Below, in pieces: positions 56,399 through 64,000 of a stretch of 64,000 nt of DNA. This DNA comes from Pseudomonas pseudonitroreducens (lineage in GTDB: Bacteria; Pseudomonadota; Gammaproteobacteria; Pseudomonadales; Pseudomonadaceae): contig NZ_BQHJ01000012.1 of NCBI RefSeq assembly GCF_021603645.1, forward strand, positions 124,001 through 188,000. The letters run 5' to 3'. The notes beneath the pieces are model-generated. The model did not search any database. It saw only the letters and a list, made by a program, of their open reading frames with translations, and was not told the origin of the DNA. Numbering within the stretch: the stretch's first letter is position 1; each line of letters starts with the position of its first letter. Position numbers and translations under genes: made by a program.

Positions 56399-56505
56399 CC
56401 AGTGGGACAACAGTTTTTCCCGCCGCCGCCGATACACTCAACGACCCCGTCTCTTCGCCCGCCACTGGCGGGCGTTTCGTTGTGCGTTCGGAGGAAAACA
56501 AGAAT

Positions 56506-58434
56506 ATGCGCCTGCGAAGTATCCAGACCCAGCTCATCGTCAGCATGGGCGCCGCCCTGCTCATCAGCCTGCTCATCGTCCTCGGCCTGTATGCCGTGCT
56601 GGTCAACCGCCTGAGCGAGCGCTACCTGCTCGAACAGGCGCTGCCGGCGAGCATCCAGGCGATTGCCAATGACTTCGAAAAGCGCCTCACCGGCCCCATC
56701 ACCGCAGCGGCCGGGATCGCCGACAACACCCTGGTTCAGGATTGGCTGGCCGCAGGCGAAAGCCCCGAGCAACTGGCCGAGTTCACCCGTTACCTGGGTG
56801 GCATCCGCGCCTCGCAGAAGGCCTTCTCCGCGCTGATCACCTCCAACGCCAGCGGCGCCTACTACAGCGACAAGGGCAAGGAGCGCACGCTGAGCCGCAG
56901 CGAGCCGAAGGACAGCTGGTACTTCCAGTTCATCGACAGCGGCAAGCCGCGCATGTGGAACATCGACACCGACGGCAGCACCGGCGAACTGGCGCTGTTC
57001 ATCGACCAGCGCGTGGAGCGCGACGGCAAGCTGCTGGGCATCGCCGGGTTGGGCCTGGAGATGCGCGAGCTGTCGACGCTGATCCGCGACTTCCGCTTCG
57101 GCTTGTCCGGGCGCGTGTACCTGGTGAAGAACGATGGCCAGGTGCAGATCCACCCCGACGCGTCGCTGCCCAAGGGGCGCAACCTCGGCGACCTGATCGG
57201 TGCCAGCGCCGCGAGCGCACTGCTCGGCCAGCAGGGCTTCCACAGCGCCCGTTTCAAGCGCGACGGCGAAGACTACCTGGCCGCCAGCCTGCCGCTGCAT
57301 GACCTGGGCTGGACGCTGGTGAGCGAAGTGCCGGAAGCGGAAATCTACGCCGACGCCCGCGAGGCGCTGGCCTTCTCCGGGCTGGCCGGGGCCCTGGTCG
57401 CCCTGCTCTGCCTGGCCCTGGTGGTGCTGATGGCACGCAGCCTGGCCCGGCCGATCCGCCAGGTGACCAGCGCGCTGCTGGAAATCGGCGGCGGTGGCGG
57501 TGACCTCACCCGCCGCCTGGACGAAAGCCGCGCCGACGAGTTGGGCGACCTGGCCCGAGGCTTCAATCGCTTCCTCGAAGGGCAGCGCGCATTGATTGGC
57601 GCCGTGCTGGGCACCAGCCAGCAATTGCTGCGCACCGTTGGCGAAGTGGCGCAGGTGGTGGATAACACCGCCGAGCGCACCGGCCGCCAGCAGGAGATGA
57701 CCGACATGGTCGCCACGGCGGTGAACGAGATGGGCAGCACAGTGCAGGAAATCGCCCGCAACGCCGAACAGGCCGCCAGCGCCTCGCAGCAGGCACGGGA
57801 AGAAGCCGGCGCAGCGCGCCGTGTGGTCGGCGGCTCGCTGCAGGTGGGCCGGCGCATGTCCGGGGAGATCGGCGAGGCCGCCAGCGCCGTGGGTGAACTG
57901 GCCGGCCAGGTGGCGAGCATCGACCAGGTACTGGCGGTGATCCGCGGCGTCTCCGAGCAGACCAACCTGCTCGCCCTCAACGCCGCCATCGAGGCGGCGC
58001 GTGCCGGCGAGCTGGGCCGAGGCTTCGCCGTGGTCGCCGATGAAGTGCGCACGCTGGCCAGCCGCACCCAGGGCTCCACCGACGAAATCCTCACGATCAT
58101 CCAGCGCCTGAAGGGCGGTGCGGAGGCCGCAGTGCGCTCGATGCAATCCAGCCAGCAGACCACCGGACAGAGCCTGGCCGCCAGCGAACAGGCTGGTGCC
58201 TCGCTGGGCGCCATCGCCGATCAGGTGGAACGCATCAGCGACATCAACCACCAGGTCGCCACGGCCACCGAGGAGCAGTCGGCGGTGACCGAGGAGATCA
58301 ACCGCAACGTGCAGGGCATCGCCGACCTCGCCCACGCCACCACCCGTGAAGTGCAGCATGGCCGCGAGCAATGCCGCGAGCTGCGCTCCCTGGCCGACGA
58401 CCTGGCGCGGCAGATGGCGCAGTTCCGCCTGTGA
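56506..58434 (+). CDS. methyl-accepting chemotaxis protein, Cache sensor domain
   Basis: 642 residues. TM1 at about 11-31, a periplasmic domain of about 250 residues with Cache-like features ([50 protein letters not shown]), TM2 near 287-310, a HAMP domain, and a signalling domain whose tip is [23 protein letters not shown] at 56506 has GGAGGAAAA upstream. The ligand is unknown. It is 107 bp after xdhC, but no functional link is shown. Confidence 0.9.
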   Translation: MRLRSIQTQLIVSMGAALLISLLIVLGLYAVLVNRLSERYLLEQALPASIQAIANDFEKRLTGPITAAAGIADNTLVQDWLAAGESPEQLAEFTRYLGGIRASQKAFSALITSNASGAYYSDKGKERTLSRSEPKDSWYFQFIDSGKPRMWNIDTDGSTGELALFIDQRVERDGKLLGIAGLGLEMRELSTLIRDFRFGLSGRVYLVKNDGQVQIHPDASLPKGRNLGDLIGASAASALLGQQGFHSARFKRDGEDYLAASLPLHDLGWTLVSEVPEAEIYADAREALAFSGLAGALVALLCLALVVLMARSLARPIRQVTSALLEIGGGGGDLTRRLDESRADELGDLARGFNRFLEGQRALIGAVLGTSQQLLRTVGEVAQVVDNTAERTGRQQEMTDMVATAVNEMGSTVQEIARNAEQAASASQQAREEAGAARRVVGGSLQVGRRMSGEIGEAASAVGELAGQVASIDQVLAVIRGVSEQTNLLALNAAIEAARAGELGRGFAVVADEVRTLASRTQGSTDEILTIIQRLKGGAEAAVRSMQSSQQTTGQSLAASEQAGASLGAIADQVERISDINHQVATATEEQSAVTEEINRNVQGIADLAHATTREVQHGREQCRELRSLADDLARQMAQFRL

Positions 58435-58477
58435 ACAGCGCTGGCACCGGCTATGCGCCGGTGCCTTTTCCCCAGCG

Positions 58478-58877
58478 TTATCCACAGATTTTCCAAGCGA
58501 AACGGCAGCCTTGCCGCTATTGCAGACGGGTGATGGCGGCCGATCAGCGCACGAAGTGTCACGCCAGCGAGACACCTTGCCCACAACTTGCCCACAGTTT
58601 GTTCAGAGACTTTCCCCCAGCCCTCCGGGCTCCACCCGCGAACCCGTCGAAAAGCCCAGGCCCAGGCACTGCAAGCCCTGCATCAATCCAATGAATAATT
58701 CACCGAGCGGTCAGAAGTGGCGTCTGACAATGTTCCGGGGAAATTTCACCCACACCTTTTCCACAGCTTGTTCATATTTTGTTCAACAGACCCGAAAGCA
58801 ATTGTTCAAAAAATGAGCGAAGCGCTGAAGGCTGCGGAGTACGTGGGCAGGAGCAGTCCTGCCACAGGTTATCCACA
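58478..58877. other. DnaA-box cluster in gene-free spacer
   Basis: The 472-bp space between the chemoreceptor and yigZ contains two perfect DnaA boxes TTATCCACA (58478-58486, 58869-58877) and three near matches: TTGCCCACA (58577-58585 and 58588-58596, 11 bp apart) and TTTTCCACA (58757-58765). TTGTTCA occurs four times (58599, 58768, 58779, 58802), twice directly after a box. The segment 58735-58815 is AT-rich. No coding sequence is supported. Confidence 0.6.
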
Positions 58878-58906
58878 GGCGGCTCCACGGTGTTTGGGGA
58901 GAACAA

Positions 58907-59497
58907 TCAGGCGTCCAGCAACTGCGCCTGGACACGACCGCGGCTGAGGTCACTGAGGAGCTTCTGCAGGGACTCGACCTCGGTGGTCGGCAGGGTCAGC
59001 GTCAGGCGCACGCCTGCGGCGCCAAAGGCTTCGTCCTCGACACTGGCACCCAGCGCCAGCACCCGCGCCTTGAACAGCGCGTGCTCGGCGAAACTGCAGT
59101 CGAACGCCAGCCGACTGCTGGGTACCAGTTCGATGCGCTCGGCGTCCTGCAGGCATTTCGCTGCGCAACCGCCATAGGCGCGGGCGAGGCCACCGGTACC
59201 GAGCTTGATGCCGCCGAACCAGCGGCTGACGACGACCACCACGCGGTCCATGTCCTGCCCTTCGATGGCCACCAGCATGGGCCGGCCGGCGGTGCCGCCG
59301 GGCTCGCCGTCATCGCTGAAGCGGTACTGGTTGCCCAGCTTCCACGCCCAGCAGTTGTGCCCGGCGCTGGCGTCCCGGTGCGCAGCGAGGAAGGCCTGGG
59401 CCTCGGCCTCGCTGGCGATCGGTGCGGCGACGCACTGGAAGCGGCTCTTGCGGATGTCTTCTTCGTACCGGGCGAGGCCGGCCAGGGTGAAACTCAT
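58907..59497 (-). CDS. YigZ/IMPACT family protein
   Basis: 196 residues. N-terminal UPF0029 domain (SRFQCVAAPI, AGHNCWAWKLG, RFSDDGEPGGTAGRPML, VVVSRWFGGIKLGTGGLARAYGG) and a C-terminal ferredoxin-like domain. Biochemical role unclear; relatives modulate translation regulators. Start overlaps the TetR stop (ATGA). Confidence 0.9.
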   Translation of the reverse strand: MSFTLAGLARYEEDIRKSRFQCVAAPIASEAEAQAFLAAHRDASAGHNCWAWKLGNQYRFSDDGEPGGTAGRPMLVAIEGQDMDRVVVVVSRWFGGIKLGTGGLARAYGGCAAKCLQDAERIELVPSSRLAFDCSFAEHALFKARVLALGASVEDEAFGAAGVRLTLTLPTTEVESLQKLLSDLSRGRVQAQLLDA

Positions 59498-60165
59498 GCC
59501 GAGGTCGACGGCGGCGTCAGCCCGCAACCCTTGAGGATGATGCGGATGAGGTTGTCGCTGGCATCGCTGAAGTCCTGCCTGGACAGGCGCTTGCGGCCGG
59601 TGACGAAGCCGATCTGGGCGGCGAAGTCGGCGTAGTGCTGGGTGCTGCTCCAGATCAGGAAGATCAGGTTCACCGGGTCTACGGCGTCCATCTTGCCGGC
59701 GTCGATCCAGGCCTGGAACACCGCGGCGCGGCCGGAGAACCAGGTGCGGTAGTCCTGGCTGAAGTGCTCGGAGAGACATTCGCCGCCGCTGATGATCTCC
59801 ATGGCGAAGACGCGCGAGGCCTGCGGGTAGCGGCGGGAAAATTCCATCTTGGCGCGGATGTAGGCGGCCAGCGCCACGGCCGGGTCATCGTCCACGGTCA
59901 GGTGGTTGAAGGTGCTGTCCCACAGCTCGAGGATGTTGCTCAGCACCGCCACATACAGCCCCAGCTTGTTGCTGAAGTAGTAGTGCAGGTTGGCCTTGGG
60001 CAGGCCGACGCGCTGGGCGATGGTGTTCATGCTGGTGCCCTTGAAACCGTGGCGGGCGAACTCCTCCTCGGCGGCGGCGAGAATGGCTTCCTCGTTCTTC
60101 TGGCGAATGCGGCCGGCGGGTTTTTCACCGTTGGACGCGGTATGGGCGGGTACCTGGAGGGTCAT
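59494..60165 (-). CDS. TetR-family regulator, RutR-like
   Basis: 223 residues. The N-terminal helix-turn-helix (TSMNTIAQRVGLPKANLHYY) and the ligand domain, with FAMEIISGGECLSEHF and WSSTQHYADFAAQIGFV, resemble RutR, which senses uracil/thymine and controls pyrimidine and purine catabolism. Coupled to yigZ. I infer a role in nucleobase metabolism; xdhABC is on the same side of the window but 4 kb away. Confidence 0.85.
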   Translation of the reverse strand: MTLQVPAHTASNGEKPAGRIRQKNEEAILAAAEEEFARHGFKGTSMNTIAQRVGLPKANLHYYFSNKLGLYVAVLSNILELWDSTFNHLTVDDDPAVALAAYIRAKMEFSRRYPQASRVFAMEIISGGECLSEHFSQDYRTWFSGRAAVFQAWIDAGKMDAVDPVNLIFLIWSSTQHYADFAAQIGFVTGRKRLSRQDFSDASDNLIRIILKGCGLTPPSTSA

Positions 60166-60271
60166 GCGGGAAGTCCGTGCATTGAGCGGGGGCGCTGCAT
60201 GGATAACCCAGGCGGGTGGAGGGATTCAAGCGAAAGGAGCGAAATCGTCGAAGCGGTGAGCCGCCACCATG

Positions 60272-60298
60272 AAGCCCCCGGCAGGCCGCCGGGGGCTT
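60272..60298 (-). terminator. GC-rich hairpin after the small secreted protein gene
   Basis: AAGCCCCCGGC-N5-GCCGGGGGCTT. No T run follows on the minus strand, so termination strength is uncertain. Confidence 0.55.
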
Positions 60299-60303
60299 GC
60301 GGG

Positions 60304-60705
60304 TCACTTGGCAGCAACCGTACCAGCGGTGTTGTGATGACCACCGCCACCGCCGCTGTTGCCAATGGCCACTCCAGCGGCCACTACTGCGGCACCGATA
60401 CCCACGGCGGCCCCTACAGTGAGCGAACCTACCAGCGGCGTGCTCAGGCCCAGCGAGGAAGTAGCAGACGGCACTGCCGCGGCGGTCTCAGCGGCAGCGG
60501 TGCCAGCAGCTGCATCAGCAGCGCCAATGGAAGCGCCTTCCACCTCGCTGGCCGCAGCAGCGACAGGGGCATCGACGGCGCTGCTGTAGAAGCCGCCCTG
60601 GTGGCCTTTCTCATACTGCGAAAGGGGTTTTACAGTGCCGGGTGGCGCCGCCATCAGCGGCAGGCTGACACTGGCGATCAAGGATGCTAACAACAGTTTT
60701 TTCAT
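60304..60705 (-). CDS. small exported Ala/Gly-rich protein (YjbE-like?)
   Basis: 133 residues. Signal peptide MKKLLLASLIASVSLPLMA, an Ala-rich middle and the C-terminal pattern VGIGAAVVAAGVAIGNSGGGGGHH. The Ala/Gly/Ser-rich layout with a hydrophobic stretch followed by GGGGG recalls YjbE of exopolysaccharide operons, but the match is weak and no yjbFGH neighbours exist. Function unassigned. ATG 60705 preferred over 60717. Confidence 0.65.
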   Translation of the reverse strand: MKKLLLASLIASVSLPLMAAPPGTVKPLSQYEKGHQGGFYSSAVDAPVAAAASEVEGASIGAADAAAGTAAAETAAAVPSATSSLGLSTPLVGSLTVGAAVGIGAAVVAAGVAIGNSGGGGGHHNTAGTVAAK

Positions 60706-60891
60706 GGAAATCTCCACAGGTGCTCACAATGAGCTACGGACTGTGGGCCTAGCTGCGAATATCCACCATCGGTGAAGACTTATTCCGCTTAGGAATTTTC
60801 CAATACCTGAACAAGATCGTCCCGCTCCTGCCGGATCGGCACGAGCGGGACGCAAGCCTCACTGCGCCGGTGAGGCCTTCAGGGGATCAGG

Positions 60892-61728
60892 TCAGAAGTG
60901 GTACTTGACCAGCGCGCTGACGGTGTTCTGGTCGGTAGTGAAATACTGCGAATCCTTGATGCCGTACTTGTCGGACCAGTAGTCGTACTCGATACCCACG
61001 TACAGGTGCTTGGCCTCGTAACCCATGGCCTTGCCCAGGTCGTACTTGAGCTGCGGGTTGAAGTGCAGGTTGGCGTGGTAGTCCGACTGGTTGCGGTGGC
61101 TGGAGCTGGCGTCCTTGTTGTTCACCACCCAGTCCATGAAACCGTCGAAGAGGATGTCGGAATTGCCCACCGGGAAGGTGATGGCCCAGGCCGGGGTGAT
61201 CTGCCAGGCGCCGGACGGCACGCGGTTGCCATCGGGCTTGCGGTAGTAGAAGTTCAGCTGGAAGTAATCGAAGCCCGGCAGCGCCAGGTCGAAGCCCGGG
61301 CCGAGCAGGTAGGACTCGACGTCGCCTTCACCGAACTCGTAGGTGCTGGCCAGGAGCACGTCCTTGACCGGGCCGAAGGACAGGTCGGTGCCGGTGATCT
61401 TGCCGAACGACAGGCGCGGGCTGAACTCACCGTAGTAGGTGTTCTTGCCGTTGGTGGCGCTTTCCTTGCCGTTGTAGTTGATCTGGTCGACGAAGAACCA
61501 GATGTCGCCCCAGGTCCAGGCGCTCGCGCTCTCGAAGGTGAAGGTCTGCTGGATCGGCGGGTCTACCTTGAAGTTCTTGCCCCACAGGTAGGTCAGGCTT
61601 TCGTTGTGCCAGATCAGCGGACCATCGTTGACGGCCGGGGCCGGGCTCAGGTCTTCACCGCCAGCCATGGCCTGCCCGGCCGCGAGCAGCCCGCCGGCGA
61701 GCAGCAGGGATGCGAGAGTGCGAGTCAT
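60892..61728 (-). CDS. nucleoside-specific channel, Tsx/OmpK family
   Basis: 278 residues. Signal peptide MTRTLASLLLAGGLLAAGQAMA, then alternating amphipathic strands ending in a terminal Phe (ALVKYHF), as expected for an outer-membrane barrel. The family resembles Tsx (GDIWFFVDQINYN, YYGEFSPRLSFGKITG). It would import nucleosides. A sigma-54 promoter and an enhancer-like palindromic region lie upstream. Confidence 0.88.
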   Translation of the reverse strand: MTRTLASLLLAGGLLAAGQAMAGGEDLSPAPAVNDGPLIWHNESLTYLWGKNFKVDPPIQQTFTFESASAWTWGDIWFFVDQINYNGKESATNGKNTYYGEFSPRLSFGKITGTDLSFGPVKDVLLASTYEFGEGDVESYLLGPGFDLALPGFDYFQLNFYYRKPDGNRVPSGAWQITPAWAITFPVGNSDILFDGFMDWVVNNKDASSSHRNQSDYHANLHFNPQLKYDLGKAMGYEAKHLYVGIEYDYWSDKYGIKDSQYFTTDQNTVSALVKYHF

Positions 61729-61810
61729 GCGTTGCTCCTAATCAGTGCAGTCGTGTTGCGTTTTTAATTGTCGGTGGAACCTGTCCATCCGGTCAGGCCT
61801 GGCGAGGAAA

Positions 61811-61826
61811 AGCAAGATTGGCGCCA
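61811..61826 (-). promoter_or_regulatory. sigma-54 promoter of the Tsx-like gene
   Basis: On the minus strand TGGCGCC-AATC-TTGCT against consensus TGGCACG-N4-TTGCW: both invariant dinucleotides are present with the exact 10-bp spacing, 10 of 12 defined bases match. Predicted start near 61800, leader about 70 nt. Confidence 0.75.
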
Positions 61827-62016
61827 ATCCTGACCAGATGTTCCACTTTTATGACGAACCCCTGCGGATCCGCTCCTTTGGCAGGGAAGACGCAGGTGCA
61901 CGGGACGGGCAATTTCCTGACCCACAGGACAACTTCGCCTGTTTCGAGGGCATCGGCCCCAGCAGGAGGCACTGCATGGGCAAGCGCCCACCAGAAGATT
62001 GGATACATGACAAACC

Positions 62017-62052
62017 TGTGTTGAAACGAATCAACACAAATTGTGTATACAA
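62017..62052. promoter_or_regulatory. overlapping palindromes, candidate enhancer or operator
   Basis: TGTGTTG-N8-CAACACA (62017-62038) is a perfect 7-bp inverted repeat. It overlaps ACACAA-A-TTGTGT (62034-62046), which overlaps TTGTGTATACAA (62041-62052). It sits about 230 bp upstream of the predicted sigma-54 start, normal for an activator site. The rest of the 576-bp gap has no supported gene. Confidence 0.6.
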
Positions 62053-62304
62053 CTGTCTTGTGGGAAATCTACCCAACAGCCGTCGGAACACACCACGCGT
62101 TTTTCCGGGCGCGGATAATGCCAGACAAGGGCCTTCACCACACCTGTCAGCGTGCCTCGGGCTGCCGGGCGGTCGGCTGATCGGGCGCCTGTTTCGCCCT
62201 GCGCACCAGGCCGCTCTGGCCGCGAACTGCTCTGCTCCAGCTTGAGGCCGGTACGACGGCCTGCCAGACTCTGCCAACCAGCGACACTCTGGCAAGATAT
62301 ACCG

Positions 62305-63096
62305 ATGAAAGGACAACCCCCTGAACTGCAACGCCTGATCCCGGTGCTCGAGCGCCTGCCCCGGCCGGTCTATGCGCGCGCCGAGCGGTTGCGCGCGGGC
62401 TCGTGGACCAGCCGGCACCACCACGCGTGGGTGCAGTTGTCCTACGCCATCACCGGCGTGCTCGGGGTGCATACCGCCGAAGGCAGTTTCTTCGCACCGC
62501 CCCAGCGGGCGATCTGGATTCCGGCGTTCCTCGACCATGAGGTGGTGACCTCGACCCAGGCCGAAATGCGCAGCCTGTACATCCGCGACGACGCCTGCCG
62601 CTGGGCCCCGGACCGCTGCCGCGTGCTGGAGGTGACACCCCTGGCACGCGAGCTGATCAAGAGCTTCTGCGAGCTGCCGGTGGATTATCCACAGGGCGAC
62701 AGTGCCGAATCCCGGCTGGTAGATGTGCTGCTGGACCAGCTGCGCGATCTGCCGGAAGTCGCCTTCTCCCTGCCGATGCCGCAGGAGGGCCGGCTGCTGC
62801 AGTTGTGCCAGACGCTGATCGACCATCCCACCGACAGCCACACCCTGGGCGACTGGGCGCAACGTATCGGCACCTCGGAGAAGACCTTGTCGCGACTGTT
62901 CCAGCGCGAGACCGGGATGACCTTCCGCCTGTGGCGCCAACGCCAGCGCCTGCTCGCTTCCCTCGGTTCGCTGGAGGCCGGCGACAGCGTTACCGCCGCA
63001 GCGCTGGATTGCGGGTATGACTCCACATCGGCCTATATCGCGTCGTTCAAGGGGTTGTTCGGCTTTACGCCGGGGGATCTGTTCCGCCAGCGGTGA
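62305..63096 (+). CDS. AraC-family regulator with cupin sensor
   Basis: 263 residues. An N-terminal cupin-like domain (SRHHHAWVQLSYAITGVL, FFAPPQRAIWIPAF) precedes the AraC double helix-turn-helix (LGDWAQRIGTSEKTLSRLFQ, AALDCGYDSTSAYIASFKGL). ATG at 62305 has weak ribosome-site sequence; the frame is open upstream without conservation. Divergent from the Tsx-like gene and upstream of the MHS transporter, either of which it could regulate. Confidence 0.87.
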   Translation: MKGQPPELQRLIPVLERLPRPVYARAERLRAGSWTSRHHHAWVQLSYAITGVLGVHTAEGSFFAPPQRAIWIPAFLDHEVVTSTQAEMRSLYIRDDACRWAPDRCRVLEVTPLARELIKSFCELPVDYPQGDSAESRLVDVLLDQLRDLPEVAFSLPMPQEGRLLQLCQTLIDHPTDSHTLGDWAQRIGTSEKTLSRLFQRETGMTFRLWRQRQRLLASLGSLEAGDSVTAAALDCGYDSTSAYIASFKGLFGFTPGDLFRQR

Positions 63097-63114
63097 CCGT
63101 GCCGGCGGGTAGCG

Positions 63115-63180
63115 ATCGCGGACGGAGTCCGCTCCTACCTAAAGCCCACCGTCGCGTAGGAGCGGACTCCGTCCGCGATT
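63115..63180. repeat. two family-A REPs in tail-to-tail order
   Basis: CGCGGACGGAGTCCGCTCCTAC (63116-63137) followed by GTAGGAGCGGACTCCGTCCG (63156-63175): the same two arms as other doublets but in opposite order. Confidence 0.88.
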
Positions 63181-63327
63181 GGCCGAAACTCGCTCCGAAT
63201 CATCGCCGAATCGCCTCTTGTACGTCGGCGGATTTCCGCTCACACCGCGCCAGGATAGGCGCCGCTTCGCCTGCCCGAACACCCACCTGAAAATCCCAAC
63301 CCTTAGTGCCACGCGGCTTTCGCGCCT

Positions 63328-63343
63328 TGGCACGCTGCCTGCT
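63328..63343 (+). promoter_or_regulatory. sigma-54 promoter of the MHS transporter
   Basis: TGGCACG-CTGC-CTGCT: the -24 element is perfect and the -12 element has one mismatch, 11 of 12 defined bases, with exact spacing. Predicted start near 63355, about 84 nt before the ATG. Nothing else was found in the 341-bp gap apart from the REPs. Confidence 0.85.
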
Positions 63344-63437
63344 ATCGCCCTCGACACTGCGCCGCCCTCGCGGCGCGCCGGCGTGGCGTAACCCGCAGTC
63401 CGCACGCCTGACGACAACAACGACAAGAGGAACACCC

Positions 63438-64000
63438 ATGGATAGCGCAAGCGCCGTCTCCGCTTCTGCCGCACCCCGCACGACTTCCCAGCGCATCAAG
63501 TCGATCTTCAGTGGCTCGGTCGGCAACCTGGTCGAGTGGTACGACTGGTACGTCTACGCCGCCTTCTCGCTGTACTTCGCCAAGGCATTCTTCCCCCAGG
63601 GCGACATGACCGCCCAGTTGCTGAACACCGCCGCGATCTTCGCCGTGGGCTTCCTGATGCGTCCGATCGGCGGCTGGCTGATGGGTATCTATGCCGACCG
63701 CAAGGGCCGCAAGGCGGCGCTGCTGGCGTCGGTCCTGCTGATGTGCTTCGGCTCGCTGATCATCGCCCTGACTCCCAGCTATGAAACCATCGGCGTCGGC
63801 GCGCCGATCCTGCTGGTGCTGGCGCGGCTGCTGCAGGGCCTGTCGGTCGGCGGCGAATACGGCACTTCCGCAACCTACCTGAGCGAGATGGCCAACAAGG
63901 AGCAGCGCGGCTTCTTCTCCAGCTTCCAGTACGTAACCCTGATCTCCGGCCAGCTCATCGCGCTGGCGGTGCTGATCGTCCTGCAGCGGACCCTGACCGT
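63438..64000 (+). CDS. MHS-family dicarboxylate/aromatic-acid transporter, 3' end outside window
   Basis: The first 187 residues only; the gene is cut by the window edge. [36 protein letters not shown] (MFS motif A) and [20 protein letters not shown] place it in the metabolite:H+ symporter family with KgtP and PcaT. Clearly a paralogue of the kgtP gene at 16711. The strong sigma-54 promoter fits C4/C5-dicarboxylate carriers, which in Pseudomonas are often RpoN-dependent. Confidence 0.87.
   Translation, partial: MDSASAVSASAAPRTTSQRIKSIFSGSVGNLVEWYDWYVYAAFSLYFAKAFFPQGDMTAQLLNTAAIFAVGFLMRPIGGWLMGIYADRKGRKAALLASVLLMCFGSLIIALTPSYETIGVGAPILLVLARLLQGLSVGGEYGTSATYLSEMANKEQRGFFSSFQYVTLISGQLIALAVLIVLQRTLT

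Noticed and set aside
56296-58584. 762-residue minus-strand frame over the chemoreceptor gene
   Set aside because: Shadow of the conserved chemoreceptor on the other strand.
58478-58877. Chromosomal replication origin oriC
   Set aside because: No dnaA, dnaN, rpmH or parAB nearby, and too few perfect boxes. Reported instead as a DnaA-box cluster.
61710-62245. Small genes in the Tsx-AraC gap (frames of 104 and 166 residues)
   Set aside because: They cover the sigma-54 promoter and palindromes, lack ribosome sites and conserved features, and start inside or beside the Tsx signal-peptide coding region.

Overview
The window is a contiguous piece of a high-GC gammaproteobacterial chromosome. Gene content, gene order and protein sequences point to Pseudomonas, close to the P. 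aeruginosa / P. nitroreducens / P. citronellolis side of the genus (inference from recalled PAO1 neighbourhoods, not from a database search). It is almost all core genome. No prophage, IS element, CRISPR array, tRNA or rRNA was recognised. About fifty protein genes are supported; the many long ORFs antisense to them are high-GC codon-bias shadows.

Layout. 1-6.6 kb: AEC transporter/LysR divergent pair, SDR oxidoreductase, adenine deaminase, a lipoprotein, a ChaA-like cation/proton antiporter and a nucleoside 2-deoxyribosyltransferase. 6.7-14.9 kb: tonB1 with a strong Fur box, a CobW-type GTPase, a REP-associated tyrosine transposase (RAYT), and a zinc-starvation block (YciC/ZigA-type GTPase, zinc-free DksA2, FolE2) with Zur-box palindromes, then a GNAT and a cyclopropane-fatty-acid synthase. 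15.2-21.1 kb: DHA2 multidrug exporter, kgtP, glmS-glmR. 21.3-31.2 kb: diguanylate cyclase, EEP nuclease, dsbA, cytochromes c4 and c5, engB, the sRNA ErsA behind an AlgU-type promoter, polA, a DUF2782 protein, thrB. 31.6-41.3 kb: class II ribonucleotide reductase nrdJab with NrdR boxes, znuA divergent from zur-znuC-znuB, a lipoprotein, a structured intergenic RNA candidate, metNIQ. 41.7-48.6 kb: tonB2-exbB-exbD, ChaC, a serine hydrolase, an amidase, cardiolipin synthase. 48.8-64 kb: ahpF, ahpC with an OxyR site, xdhABC, a chemoreceptor, a DnaA-box-rich intergenic region, rutR-like/yigZ, a small secreted protein, a Tsx-like channel with a sigma-54 promoter, an AraC regulator and a truncated MHS-family transporter with a sigma-54 promoter.

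How it fits together. Zinc economy is a strong theme: Zur boxes sit before znuA/zur, dksA2 and folE2, so uptake and zinc-independent substitutes would be induced together. Purine handling is another (adenine deaminase, nucleoside deoxyribosyltransferase, xanthine dehydrogenase, Tsx channel, RutR-like regulator). Iron energisation (two TonB systems) and stress responses (AhpC/AhpF, ErsA, Cfa) complete the picture.

The most unusual material is non-coding. Two REP families are scattered through the intergenic spaces with a resident RAYT. A separate CCCTCTCCC palindrome family has inserted into the 3' end of xdhB and become coding sequence. There is also a three-copy 110-bp tandem array, a DnaA-box cluster away from any replication gene, and a palindromic sigma-54 enhancer-like region upstream of the Tsx-like gene.
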